Assembly: GCA_011109175.1 (NCBI GenBank)
Contig: RDEW01000068.1
Coordinates: 145,900 to 209,899, forward strand
DNA length: 64,000 nucleotides
Direction: 5' to 3'
From: Dicyema japonicum
Taxonomy: Eukaryota > Dicyemida > Rhombozoa > Dicyemidae
Shown here: piece after piece, positions 11,241 through 22,173 of the stretch
Numbering within the stretch: position 1 is the first letter of the stretch
Layout: the number at the start of each line of letters is the position of its first letter
Notes under the pieces: generated by a model
Told to the model about the DNA's origin: nothing
Seen by the model: only the letters and a program-made list of their open reading frames with translations
Databases searched by the model: none
Made by a program: the position numbers and the translations under genes

Positions 11241-11740
11241 CTACTATATGGCAAGAAGAAATTTCGAATGCTAGCCGCAAGATTATCGACATTTCACCCA
11301 TTACCTTGGGGTTGATCAAAGAAAGGAATTTCATATCCAACAATTTGATTTTGGGAGAGTATAATGAGAAAATTGTTATAAGTGACTTTCCTGTAGAAAC
11401 TTCATTTGATATGAGCCAATGTTCCAACATACCAATATAACTTTGGAGTTTCATCCCTGCCTTCTCAAGGTCGACGTTTGGGTTTTCCAATGCTCTGAAG
11501 AGGACCTTATGTAAGTTTTTTAAGATCACCATCATCAACACCATACTTAGCAGACAAAAAAGGTCTGATAGTGCCCAAGTGAGTTGCCCATGTTTTCTCT
11601 GTCAACTCACCTAGGCAGTTGATTTATATATGTCATGCATTCGCATAAAGATGCACTCACTTAGTTGGAATATTCCGCATAGTTGAGAGATAGCAGAGGT
11701 GTACTCTCAATCAGAAACCTTAATTCCGTGTTTGTGCTCA
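11240..11740 (-). mobile_element. R2-like fragment fused to another LINE fragment
   Basis: On the minus strand the segment 11460-11545 reads NLHKVLFRALENPNVDL, matching SLHKVLFRALDNPHVDL of the R2-like element, with further diverged matches to about 11740. The adjoining part (11240-11455) reads SLINPKVMGEMSIILRLAFE and matches a LINE piece at 31190-31260 (ALIDPKVVGEMS). The junction at about 11455 is therefore chimeric. Confidence 0.65.
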
Positions 11741-12110
11741 ATTAGCATGCTTTGGAGAGTAATTGTATTTTCATTAATATTTGTAAATATTTACTGACCA
11801 GTAATTGGTCAATTTGTCGGAAGGTTCAACTGGTGACGCAGCTCTGACACACTTAATATTTTCCTCATTATAACCTCTCGTACCCTTCTTAGTGGACTAG
11901 GAAGAAATCGGAAGTCGAAGAGGTTATTCTCATGTGCTTATATAATTATCTTTATAATAAATATCCAAGACCAATCGACTCCATTAGAGACAATTTGTCC
12001 AAGAATTTATTAAAATTATGTTTTTCGTCATAAATTCGTCCCAAAATTACTCGTGCAATTAGATTTGTCGTCATATTTTAATTTAAATATAAAATTTACA
12101 ATTAAAAATA
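11741..12110. other. Upstream region of the CAP gene, nothing recognised
   Basis: AT-rich sequence with no repeat match that I can see. It presumably contains the promoter of the gene starting at 12111, but no defined element stands out. Confidence 0.4.
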
Positions 12111-12853
12111 ATGTTTTTAATATTTTTAGTGTTTTTGAGAAATGTAAAATTACTGTAATTCAAAGGGACAATCAATCTCCGAGGAGGATAAGCAGGCGTT
12201 TATTGACGCCCACAACAAATTTCGGAGACAAGTCAATCCCCCAGCAGCAAACATGAAGAAAATGGTAGAGATTTTAAGTGAAGGAAGGAATGGAACGAAG
12301 AATTAGAAGCACTAGCCACAGAATCCAGCAAAACATGCATTTACAAACACAGACATAAAGGGGAGAATATGGCTTATTCCACCTGTAGAAGTGCTCTGAT
12401 TATTATTTAAGGGTCTGAAACTCCCGAGGAAGTAATACAAAGGTTTTACAACGAATACAAATACTACTCACATGGCAATTCAAAATGTTCACACGTATGT
12501 GCCCACTACACGCAGGTTTACTCATTCGTGACCTAAGGTCGCCTGGGCGAATAGCGACAGTTTCGCTTGCAACACTCATTTTTGCGAGAATTTGCTTGTT
12601 AATAGTAGATACTTAAAGAGTTATGTGACCTTCTGTAATTACGCCCCAATGTTTGCTGTTTACGCAATTTAGTGGGAATACTGGGGGAAAGCCTTATATA
12701 GCAGGAACACCTTGTAGCATGTGCGATCAGGAAACCCCTAAGTGTGACGATAAACTATGCACGAGTAATATTGCGTACGGTAAGACGATTGACGACACAG
12801 ATAGTAGAGAAGTGGGGGATCTGAATAATGTGCCGAGTTATTGTTTGTTTTAA
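12111..12853 (+). CDS. Secreted CAP/SCP-family protein, intact, six ultrashort introns
   Basis: A CAP-superfamily protein (cysteine-rich secretory type) of 201 residues after removal of introns at 12144-12165, 12265-12287, 12385-12411, 12516-12537, 12651-12672 and 12780-12800 (21-27 nt). The N-terminus MFLIFLVFL is a signal peptide. Domain motifs follow in order: FIDAHNKFRRQVNPPAANM, EWNEELEALA, HKGENMAY, the CAP1 motif CAHYTQVAW, the CAP2 motif YVTFCNYAP and a Cys-rich hinge (GTPCSMC...KCDDKLC). Without the introns the frame breaks repeatedly; with them every family motif falls in phase. The last intron is the least certain because it contains no stop. The gene occurs only in the 12-kb block missing from the right arm. 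Function beyond secretion cannot be told. Confidence 0.92.
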
Positions 12854-12984
12854 TTTAAGAACTTACAAGCGGAGTTATTACTTTAGCCGGTCTCACATAT
12901 CCACTACTTGGTTATTAACAGTTCACTAATATTTACTAAAACTAATTCTTAAAGATTTTATTTATTCAGGTGGACTATTGCGAT

Positions 12985-13510
12985 TGGGTATGATTCACAC
13001 TCTCCACTTAGCTGGTGACAGTGGGCAGCCTCGAGGGACTCCATTTGGAAAGTAGCGAGATCTTGATTTGATGTTGTTGCGTCTTCCATTGAAGAAGTTT
13101 CTAAGCCAAAGTTTCATGTTCGGATGGATGTTGGTTTCAAATATTTTCTAGGGACTGAGTCGAACGCTTTTGTGATGTCCACGGATATAAGTACTGTCTT
13201 CAGATGGGGTTTGTGATAGTTAAATCCTTCCGAGGTGTGTTGTGGTCGAATGGTTACCCCGGAATCCGTGCTGGGTCGAAGGTATTGAAATTGAGTCTTG
13301 TACTTTTTCCAGAACAAGCCTTTCAAGGATCCTTGAGACCGAACTCAGAATAGATATTGGGCGGTAGGAAGATGGTTCATTTATTGGTTAGGTTTTCGAA
13401 TAGGTTTGATTAGAGACTTCTTCCATATTTCAGGAATTGTGTTAATGGATAGGTTGAATATATAGACTAATAGTTCAGGGTTCGATGGCCTAGGTGCTTC
13501 AGTTCACATG
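12985..13510 (-). mobile_element. CR1/Jockey-like LINE RT fragment
   Basis: On the minus strand the frame reads FNLSINTIPEIWKKS, then GLFWKKYKTQFQYL and the motif A VLISVDITKAFDSVPRKYL (near 13150-13210). Several stops and frameshifts interrupt it. It is the same subfamily as the plus-strand fragment at 35395-35980 (VDITKAFDSVSRKLL). Confidence 0.7.
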
Positions 13511-13556
13511 TGGTTATGTTGTCTGGCGAAATAGTAATAAAGATAATAAACCTGCT

Positions 13557-13730
13557 AGTTTGATATGTTTCTTAGACGATCTATGTGATTCAATAAAAAT
13601 TGCTTTTTTGCAGTTACAGATGTCCCACATTTCTTTGTGAATTGGTAGAAAATTCATCATGATATTTTCTAAAACAGACTCAATCTTTTCAATTTCATTC
13701 TTGATTGAACGCGGCAACACAGTGAATGAT
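13557..13730 (-). other. Short conserved open frame of unknown origin
   Basis: The frame LPRSIKNEIEKIESVLENI continues to HRSSKKHIKL and is shared by both arms (right copy 57247-57405). It is charged and probably helical, has no recognisable family motif and is cut exactly at the arm break. It could be a remnant of a gene truncated by the rearrangement. Confidence 0.25.
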
Positions 13731-13859
13731 GATAATGGATCCCACGCTAGTATTTTATTTAAAAACTAGAAAAATTAAAAAATAAAAATCAATAAAAATT
13801 TTGACTTTATTTTAAATTGAAATTTATTTCCAAAGACCACAGTTAAAGACAAAAACAAA

Positions 13860-14130
13860 AAATTATGTGATCCCGGCGAATTTCAATAGGACTCTCAGCT
13901 TGGCCCGGTGATCTTTCCTCGATCCAACACAAGCATGTAGTGGATCTAAAAAACTGGAATCGTTCTTATTCGCACCTCCTCCATTTCTGAACATAAAACT
14001 AAGTCTGGAAGATGTTGTTTGCAAAAATAATTTAAAAAAAATACTGGAATCACAACCACCAACACTTTGATTGTATGTTGTCCAGAAAATCTCCCGAAAG
14101 TGGATCCTGGCCCAACCACATTTCAAGCGG
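13860..14130 (-). mobile_element. LINE 3' end, left-arm copy
   Basis: The minus-strand frame ends CVGSRKDHRAKLRVLLKFAG then IT and stop, the C-terminal signature shared with the LINE tails at 20945-21085 and 49966-50062. The right copy is 56860-57105. Confidence 0.65.
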
Positions 14131-14796
14131 AGTATTGGAGACGTTTCTTTACGACGACTTGATTCATTTCAGAAAGAAGAGCAGTCATGCTAATTAATCA
14201 AAAAATCATGAGTGTTCTTAATTTTTGTTCTTTTTTGCTTGGATATGAGTCTCCGAGACGTTCCTTAGTGATGAATCAGTGATGACGTGGTCAATCTATA
14301 TTTTTTGCGCAAAAACTTAGCACTTTTCTCTATTTTCTAATTTATTGGCTTTCTCAGGTAAAATCCTTACTCTCTTAGTGATTAATGGGTCCAAGTACAT
14401 GAATACTGCCCCCGTAGATATAACTTTTTGTTACAACCAGGAAGATCTGTTAGAACTTTGACTTAATAGTCTTCATGAAATCACAGATTATGGACTGCTT
14501 CTGATAATTTCCCCCACGACCATCAGGTTTATCCCCATCTCTTACCAAACGATAGGTAGTAGGTTGAGGAATACGAGATTATTGAACCTCCATAATAAAA
14601 GATCATTTGCTTGAACCGAATTGTTGGAGACCCTTTCAAGGAATGATCCAGTAAAATGGAAAAGAGCAAATAGTCGACACTAAGGGACTCTAGAGTCAAG
14701 TGAACAAGGAACTCAACAAAGACTGAGAACCTATAAAGCTAATAAGTTGCCCAGTATCTCTGAACTATTATTAAATCCGTTAAATGCTAATTAATG
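14131..14796. other. Intergenic stretch with a small repeat piece
   Basis: No gene is visible. A 50-bp piece at about 14625-14680 (CAAGGAATGATCCAGTAAAA) resembles the central part of SINE family 2 and recurs at 17145-17190. The right-arm equivalent is 56174-56860. Confidence 0.4.
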
Positions 14797-17041
14797 TCAC
14801 ATCGCAAAAAGAGTATATTTTTGTAGGATTTGATTCTTTTCATCCACAAAAAAAATAGCATACAATTTAGTTCCAGTGATAATAAAAATAATGACGGATC
14901 CGTGGACGGTAAGGATAAGATAATCAATAAAGATCCCATAAATCGCGTCTGACTTGCCAAGACTGGGGAGATACATCACCCAAATCCCGAGAATAATAGC
15001 AACCCCAGCAATAATGGCCTTCACCTCGTTGTAGTTTTTGCTGCTCTTTCGCTTCAAGTAAGCAATATAGATGATGACAAAAAGGGGGAGAAATGTTATG
15101 ACGATGAGAAGCCAATAATTCAAATTACTTTTAAGACATAGGGGGTACTTATGCTTGACGAAGGTTTCAGTTTTGATATAATACTTCGTTCTCCCAGTGA
15201 AGGTGATTCCAAAGTAAAATATAGCCTGTATAGTTAAATATGGGACAAACGTGCAGGAAGATTAAAATGGCTGTGATAATAAAAGTAAATTTGGAGTCCT
15301 TTTTGAATACTCGGCTTTTCTCCTCATCAGTAAGGATCCTTACTAACATTTTGTTCCTGTAGATTTTCACAATTCTTACGAGAATCGACAAGTAAATAAT
15401 GGAGACTGAGAGATTGGGGAGGAAGTAATAAATCTGAGGTATTACAGCACAACATACCCAACATATTTTATTAGAGAGGAATGTGAACGTAAACACACCG
15501 GAAAAGTAGATCATGAATTTGGAGATAAAAAGGTTTACGTGGATGGACAGGTCAGTGTACACGAATAGCTTTGATTTTGACTTGGAAATGAAGATAATCA
15601 CGAATATAAAGATGACAATAAAGTCGGCCGTCATTATGTAAAAAATCGTTAGCTTAGAATTATTTGTAAGAATGTAGGTCGTAAAGTTAATTGTCCGACA
15701 CCTGAAAGTTACTACCAAAAAACTACGAATTTAAGAAATCTTTAGCAGGGATCATGTCATAAGGACATTTTTGGCATTTTTTCTCTGTTTCATTCACAAA
15801 TGAATTCTCTTCACATTTTATGCACCTAACGCATATGCTTGTCTCGATTACTTTCGCATGACCATACGGGCATTCCAAGCTATTTTTGGTTGAATCTACA
15901 TCCCCCATTATTTTTTTAACCCATGTTTTATCCGTGGATGATAATTCGTAGTGGATTAGATTTCCTAATGGGTCTGTTTGAGGGAAAATTATTATTTGTG
16001 AAATTTGTATTTTTCCATATTCCGTGAATGTTAGAGGAGGGTTTGTTATATTTGTTCCCTTTAGCATCTCCTGCATTATATTATCACACTGACTTTCTAT
16101 TTTTACTAAAACGAGTAACCCCCAGAACATCGTGTGAGAGCATTATTTGCAATGGAGATTGCTGCAATCAACATGATGCCTCTGTTGCCTTCCATGAATT
16201 TATCAATTCGAGGGAGTTGATGTGAAAGTCCAATATTGATGAAATTGTGGGATATTATGTACAGATTGGGGACTTTTCGAAAAGTCGACGTATTGAAGAC
16301 ATTTGTGGGGACAGCAATTATAATTCCCTTCGTATTGGCATTTACATAAGAATTTATATAAGGGGAGACATCCTCACGAATAAGGATAATAATTTCGTCA
16401 TCATTCAAATCCAAAGAAGATGGGTCTTTTGCTACGCACACTCCTTTTTTATTTAATTTTTTGACGAAATTTTCGACTTCTTTATCTCCATCAGTGAACA
16501 GTACGACTCTATTTTTTTTAGTTTTGTGGTAAATTTGACTGATGGTTTCTGCCAATTCGTCCGTAAATACGAAGAACGATAACTTGACTGTGAGTTGGGG
16601 ATCTTCAGATTCATTATCGAAAGAGTTCTGGTATTTAATTTCCTTTATCTCGATGCTCTTGTTTTTATACTCAATTCTGACTTTGCTTGGTTCTTTTACT
16701 ATACATTTTTTGATTTTAAATATATCCTGACTCCTCGATTTTACTGTTTGAAGGAGGTGCTTATTAATATAGTCTTCGATTTCTGATCTGATCTTCTCTC
16801 CCTCGCAATTCAACAGTACCTCTACGTTGATGCCAAATTTGTAAGCTTTTATAACATCATCAAGAAATATTTTCAATGAGGTTGTAGTATTTTTATCATA
16901 TTTTCCGTAGTGATGAATTTGAATTTGTATATTGCCACCTCCTACCATTAATCGGCACTTTTCGTCTTTGAGTCTGATGAATCGTACGCATTTTTCCCTT
17001 TGTCCACTCAGTTGTATAAAACATGCAACCACCCAGAACAT
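14797..17041 (-). CDS. Class C (metabotropic-type) GPCR, left copy, intact
   Basis: A 721-residue receptor encoded in four exons with introns at 16106-16128, 15702-15726 and 15154-15184 (23, 25 and 31 nt). It begins with a signal-like MFWVVACFIQLSG. About 290 residues of divergent extracellular domain follow, which I cannot assign confidently to the Venus-flytrap fold. Next comes the class C cysteine-rich segment (CPYGHAKV, CVRCIKCEEN, CQKCPYDM) at about residues 380-425. Seven hydrophobic segments follow; the TM5-TM6 loop has NYNEVKAIIAGVAIILGIW, matching the class C NEAK motif. The ligand is unknown. It differs from the right copy by nine residues and no indels, in contrast to the neighbouring genes. 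Confidence 0.85.
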
Positions 17042-17124
17042 TTTGTCTTTTACGCAAGTAGCATTAATTATGGACTCATTTCAATATACTACCGTACATT
17101 AATTAATTTTCATAACTCACAAGC

Positions 17125-17200
17125 AGATAGACCAGTACTCCCTCCAAGGAATGATCCAGTGAAATGGAGGATAACAAATGATCCTTACTGGTATCATCTT
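17125..17200. repeat. SINE family 2-related fragment
   Basis: CCTCCAAGGAATGATCCAGT followed by GAAATGGAGG and AACAAATGATCC resembles the middle of SINE family 2 (CTCCAGTGGAGT, then GCAAATGATCC). It lies just upstream of the GPCR and is conserved in the right arm at about 53770-53845. Confidence 0.45.
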
Positions 17201-17309
17201 GGCCCTGAGACAAATTAACCACCAATTTAGTGTTTTGACCCCCATTGAAGAGGAATATCCCGTTATCCAGAAGAATACAATACAAATTAAAGATAAATAT
17301 AAAAACATT

Positions 17310-17645
17310 TAAAAAAAATGTACAACATCTGGATAAGAAAGAGACATGTATCACTGAAACTTCGTGTCAGACTATACGACACGTTTATCAAGCCAATACT
17401 GATATACAATTCCGGAACATTGGGAACCTCAAAAATCGATTTAGAGAGGCTAGATACTTTCCACAGAAGCCAACTGCGCATACTGACTAAATCTTCTGGC
17501 CAAGAAAAATCTCAAACTAGAAACTATGTGCTCTATGTAAATCTACACCAATTAGTATGAACGTTATTCTATCGAGATGGCAACTATTTGGACATATTCT
17601 TAGAGTGGACCCGACTACGCCGTGTAACAGAATAATTGAATAAAT
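17310..17645 (+). mobile_element. RTE-like LINE fragment, left-arm copy
   Basis: The frame 17318-17560 reads RVRLYDTFIKPILIYNSGTL, then LERLDTFHRSQLRILT, matching the post-RT segment of the arm LINEs. It is 5'-truncated. The mirrored copy is at 53330-53665. Confidence 0.65.
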
Positions 17646-17667
17646 TTACTATAACCTGCTTGATTCA

Positions 17668-17905
17668 AACTACGACGCCTATCCAATTATATTATGAATT
17701 TTATCTAACACATGAAGGTTAGACCTATAACATTATTATTCAATAAGTGCCGATTAGTATAACGATTTGAATTCAAATGAATATTATAATTTAATAGTGA
17801 CTATATGCCAATATAATATAACCAATGCATGAACTACGACGCCTATACAATTATATTATGAATTTTATCTACTAGATGAAGCTTAGACCTATAACATTAT
17901 TATCG
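17668..17905. repeat. Spaced direct repeat, about 75 bp
   Basis: The unit CTACGACGCCTAT...ATTATATTATGAATTTT...TTAGACCTATAACATT occurs at 17668-17743 and again at 17831-17904. The right arm carries related but rearranged units at about 53060-53310, so the array has changed since the duplication. Confidence 0.6.
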
Positions 17906-18158
17906 TTTATCCTCTCGCTATCGGAATTTCAGCAAAGAATCAGTTGAAAAGTATCGGGGGCAGAGGTAAATATAATTGTTACCAAGGTAGATCGTCCACT
18001 CCGGCTCTAAAAAAGTTAGCCAGCTAGAGTGAATGAAGTTGCTAGGGTGATTAGATTGTAGTTAAAATAGTCACTCGTAGTTAAGATGGAAGAGAGTGGG
18101 AAACTTAGTAAATCTACAACACATAATAGAGCCTGAACCAAACAAAAAAGTCACAAAA

Positions 18159-18873
18159 TCAACTGAGCATCTTTCTCCTCTGTTTCAGCATGTGGTTGTA
18201 AAGCGGGGGAAAGTCTGAAATGAAAAAAAAGAATACAAGGAATGTACGACAACATCAACAAGGCAATCACATAGTCAAATGTTACTTCAAAGTTGGCTGC
18301 ATTAGGCATAGTGAGTCCCCACCCACGTGCGTACTGTATAGTATTATAAAGAAGGAGTAGCTCACACTAGCATTATAAGCACAAGTACAGTCACTCCGAT
18401 TGGATACAAAACTATAAAGAAGGAGTATCTACACCACAAGAGAATCAAGGAAGACAACATCAGCAAGTTTATGGTGTACAACAGATAACGGATCACCTCG
18501 GAAAGTGACCATGCCATCAGTAGTGACTGTACAAGAAGATTATTTGGCCACGTGGGAACTGACTTGACAGTTACCCACCAAATAAAGAGACGGGAGGACA
18601 CTTGTAAAGTTGTAATAGAAGGACTAGATTTGACCAATCTGCTGTATGAGTGGAGTATCTGCAATAATTAAGTAGACTTACCTCCATAATGGCTAGGGTT
18701 TGGAATATTGAGACCGAATCTGAGAATTGTCTAGTTGTCGTAGTATTAACAAACGAGTAAAGTGTGGAATACAGAATATAAGACCACCTATAATACAGTA
18801 ATGTGGATAACCCTATGAACTGAGAAATGTTATAAAATAATAGATAAAAGTGACCCAACAAGGAATGTCCCAT
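18159..18873 (-). CDS. HACD: Very-long-chain 3-hydroxyacyl-CoA dehydratase, left copy, intact
   Basis: It dehydrates (3R)-3-hydroxyacyl-CoA in the ER fatty-acid elongation cycle. Three introns (18659-18681, 18367-18388, 18215-18236; 23, 22 and 22 nt) are removed to give 215 residues. Family blocks are FYLLFYNISQ, IFQTLAIMEILHS, LQVSSRLFIWW, MAWSLSEVIRYLLYT, WCRYSFFIVLYPIGVT then CELLLLY, SYIPYFPPLYNHMLKQRRKM. The catalytic Tyr and Glu are seven residues apart (YPIGVTCE); the Glu is present only if the 22-nt intron at 18367-18388 is spliced. Multiple hydrophobic segments fit the family's ER membrane topology. The right copy has two one-base deletions. Confidence 0.9.
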
Positions 18874-19189
18874 TTTGAAAATAATATTATGTTTTTTATA
18901 TAAATATTTATTATTTTTGCTGTCAGTTATTATTAATCTTTTAAAATAATGGACACCATCCTTAATTTATAAGAATTTAATACTAATAATAATAATAATC
19001 ACCCGATTATACGCTCGATATGTGTTTGTGTAAACATTGGGTAAAGATGAGATCTCTGCTGGAGAGTGTCGGGATTGCATGTTTAATGATACTTTGGTCT
19101 TTAGAATTTTCATTCATTCCGTCTCCGAGTCTGCGGGATAAGTAGGTCAGTCATATTAGGTCAGTCAATTAGAATTTTTGAACATTTCT

Positions 19190-19285
19190 CAGTTTGCAGG
19201 AATAGAGGAAACAAGGCATGGACACCAGGATCACTTAATTGAACGATAACTCTTATCTTCTTATGGTTTTGTGGTTAATAAATTA
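19190..19285 (+). mobile_element. LINE 3' end, left-arm copy
   Basis: GGACACCAGGATCACTTAAT followed by GAACGATAACTCTTATC and an AATAAATTAG tail matches the 3' end of the spacer LINE (32090-32165, reverse) and the right-arm copy at 51695-51790. Confidence 0.55.
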
Positions 19286-19439
19286 GTAGCAGTTTAATTC
19301 TCAGCTGTTCTCCTAAATACAATTGAAGGAAACGTTTTTCCTTACAATTTAATTAACTGTAAGACAATGAAGTCATCATACGGATGTCCCCCTTATATGG
19401 TCATCCTCAGCAGAGTCAATACATGCTTCCTCGACGACA

Positions 19440-20930
19440 CAGAAGAATGGCAACCTATTTTATGGTCGTCCTTAATTTTATCGCCACACTAGATCCATTG
19501 GATAATATTTATGGAGTATTCGCTTTTGGCCGTTGCGTTTCGTCGCAAAAAGGGTGAAGATTTCGTTCTCGTCGAGCATTTTTGTTTGAGTTATTTCTCC
19601 TTCGTTAGCAAGTTCTTCTAATTTTCTTCAAAACAGAACCTTGCATATCTTCATTAGCAAATGAATCACATTTAATTGCCCCTGTCTTTTTGAAACAATT
19701 TTTATTGTGTCTTCTCTTACTTCATTCCGTGCGTGAGGTACCTGGATCCAATGATTGAAGATGAGCAGTTGTGTTTTTTGGAAGGAATAAAATTTCAATT
19801 TTCAAAAAATTTGGTTAAAACGTGGCTTGGAGCATTGAAAAAAATTTCAATTTCATCCATGAGTAGCAATACGTCAGGGTCAACTTCTTTAACATAATCA
19901 TGTTTGTCTATTCAAATTTCATACTCTGTTAGCTTCCCCATGAAGAACTTTTAGTTTAAGATTATATCTTCCCTTAAATCTATGAGCCTTTACTAAATTC
20001 AAGATCATTGGCTTTACATTAAATACCTTGCTTTTGAAATGATGATATCCTCAGACCATTGATTGCATCCATTCATCAAGTGAATTATCAACTTGGTGAT
20101 GCTTTCCACTTGGCTGTCTTGACATTTAATCGTATTTTCACAGTTTTCCCATTTTTCACAGTCTTTAATACTTTCTGATATTGTAGAAATTCCCAAATAA
20201 AGAAAATTAGTCATATTTTTTAATTCGACTTCTATGCACTGACATTCTTTCGCCGCCTTCTTCATCCTTTATTGTAAACATCACACTTTCGCATGATTCA
20301 ACTATTGTATTTTTGGTAGAGATTTGATCGTGCAATGGAAACCTTCTTTATTTTGATTACCGCCATTATCTTGTCGCATAATAACTTTGTAAATTTTGAT
20401 TTTGGGAAACTATAGAGCCTTTCACGGCCAAATGATTCAAATTATGAGTCTGATTGTCATTAATACAGAAATCTCATTCATTTTATCTTCAATTCACACT
20501 CTTCAATGGGAAGAACCGTAATTTTGATTTCCCACCTACATTTAAACGTCAAACTCCTCAAACGTGATATTCTTCGAAAGGGATCGCAAGAATATGCGCA
20601 TTCCAAGACAGGTTTGAGCTTCAAATCAACAAATTCTCTCAATAAATTCTCTTAGCTGAGCACGCATGTCTTTGTTGGTTGATTCGAGGAAAGCTGACAG
20701 TGAGTCAATGGCAATTGTGCTATTTTCCAAAGTTAAGTAGACGAAATATTGCAGTGAGTGATATCTTCCTAGACAAAAGCACATCTTTAGTCAGAAATGA
20801 CTCCGAACCGGTATAGATGATCTTGTTTTCCTGAATGTTAGGTCTAATCACGGTTTCCCATCAAACGTCTCAGGAACGGTCTTATTCATTTGATAGTTCA
20901 TTATTTCTTGAATCTCTTGAAAGAGTGACA
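19440..20930 (-). other. Decayed or unrecognised coding-like region, left-arm copy
   Basis: Minus-strand open stretches such as KNMTNFLYLGISTISESIKD...WENCENTIK (20014-20265) are present in both arms. The longer right version runs 50633-50986. I do not recognise the protein. The frame changes are not consistently explained by short introns, so it may be a decayed gene. Confidence 0.3.
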
Positions 20931-20944
20931 CGGACAATAATCCG

Positions 20945-21085
20945 CTAGTAATAATAACAACAACACCAGAGACCAAGGTTACACAAACTAACTAATCACG
21001 TGATCTCAGCACACTCCAACAAATAACTCAACTTGGCCCGATGCTCCTCTTTTGAGCCCACACAACCACGTATCGGCCGAATGAC
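20945..21085 (-). mobile_element. LINE 3' end (left-arm copy)
   Basis: On the minus strand the frame ends CVGSKEEHRAKLSYLL, then a stop after EIT, followed by TTAGTTAGTTTGTGTAACC and TTGTTGTTATTATTA. Another copy of this 3' UTR is at 34590-34650. Confidence 0.6.
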
Positions 21086-21565
21086 TGGACCTTAGTAGTC
21101 TGGAACTCTTATGTTGACGATTTAATGGTCGCAGCAAGAGACCAGTGTGTTCACACTTTGGATACTCACTTGCAAGGTCCACTTGACAACCTGAGCAGTT
21201 GGCTTATGAGGAACCTACTATATACAAGCCCTGAAAAGTCTTTTACAATGACCTTTACTTCAAATATAGGACTAACAAACTATGACCTTATGTAGTTTTA
21301 ACCAGGTTACTCGGTATCACGTACGACCCATCATAGCATTCAGTAAACATGTTAGCAACGTAATATTCTCCTCCCAACGAAAGCTTAGTAAAGACACTTC
21401 TAGATAGCATCTCCAAAATTCAGAAAAAGTATCTCATACATACAAAAAGTGCGTCGGTTCCAAGAAAGACTGCTGAGAAAGAATGAGACGGGTGCTTAAG
21501 GAGGCCGGGATCACCACGTATTCACCTTTAAGTGAGGTGAATCTTGGTTTTAATTAAATAAATTA
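21086..21565 (+). mobile_element. CR1/Jockey-like LINE 3' part (left-arm copy)
   Basis: The frame reads WNSYVDDLMVAARDQCVHT, with the RT catalytic YVDD, then LDNLSSWLMRN. It decays downstream and ends with the GGGATCAC signature near 21510 and an AT-rich tail. It faces the preceding LINE end tail-to-head. The right copy is 49470-49960. Confidence 0.6.
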
Positions 21566-22173
21566 AAATGACTAAACTCAATTAAATTAAAATTAAACTT
21601 TATTACAAATAAATTTTTAAAATAAAATATATCACGTGTCAGTATTGCCCGCCAAAAAACAATGAATATTTTTTGTAGCACGTGTTGACCTTCAAATTGT
21701 ATGACCTTCCACGTTCAAAACTGTCGCTTTAATGACATGTAATACGTGTTTACATTGCCATACTTCATTATTATGCTTCACTTGTTCACGCACCCATCAA
21801 TTGTATTATCGTTGACTATTGTTATAGCACGCAGTCAACTTTGTTTTCATTAACATTGGCGGTCAATGCAAACAATAACCTATTGATTTTTAGTATGTCT
21901 GTGTCCAACTCGCTATTCATCTGATCACTGATAGCAAAAAGGAAGAGCCAACCTCCTCTACAATTTGCAATGAAATCCGGTCTCACTAATGGCTATAATG
22001 GTTGTCGGTTTGTTTAATTTTGCTTATTTAAGTAGGAAACGAGGCAAGGAGGATAATGTTGACAATTATAACATTATGGTTTTAATAATTGCGATTAAAT
22101 ACCAAAATGGCTTTATTTGCGGTTTGGTTAATCGTAAAGTTAAAATGTACACATCGCAGCAAATTGTGTTTTT
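21566..22173. other. Region upstream of the kinase gene
   Basis: AT-rich sequence, conserved in the right arm (48837-49470). An open frame at 21989-22177 (MAIMVVGLFNFAYLSRKRG) could be a 5' exon of the kinase gene or chance; it has no family motif. Confidence 0.35.

Noticed and set aside
17000-17218. Small open frames opposite the GPCR gene
   Set aside because: They are shadows of the GPCR exons or of the repeat upstream, with the same pattern mirrored at 53752-53970.
18330-18390. A 34-nt intron in the dehydratase gene
   Set aside because: It keeps the frame but loses the catalytic Glu; the 22-nt alternative restores it.
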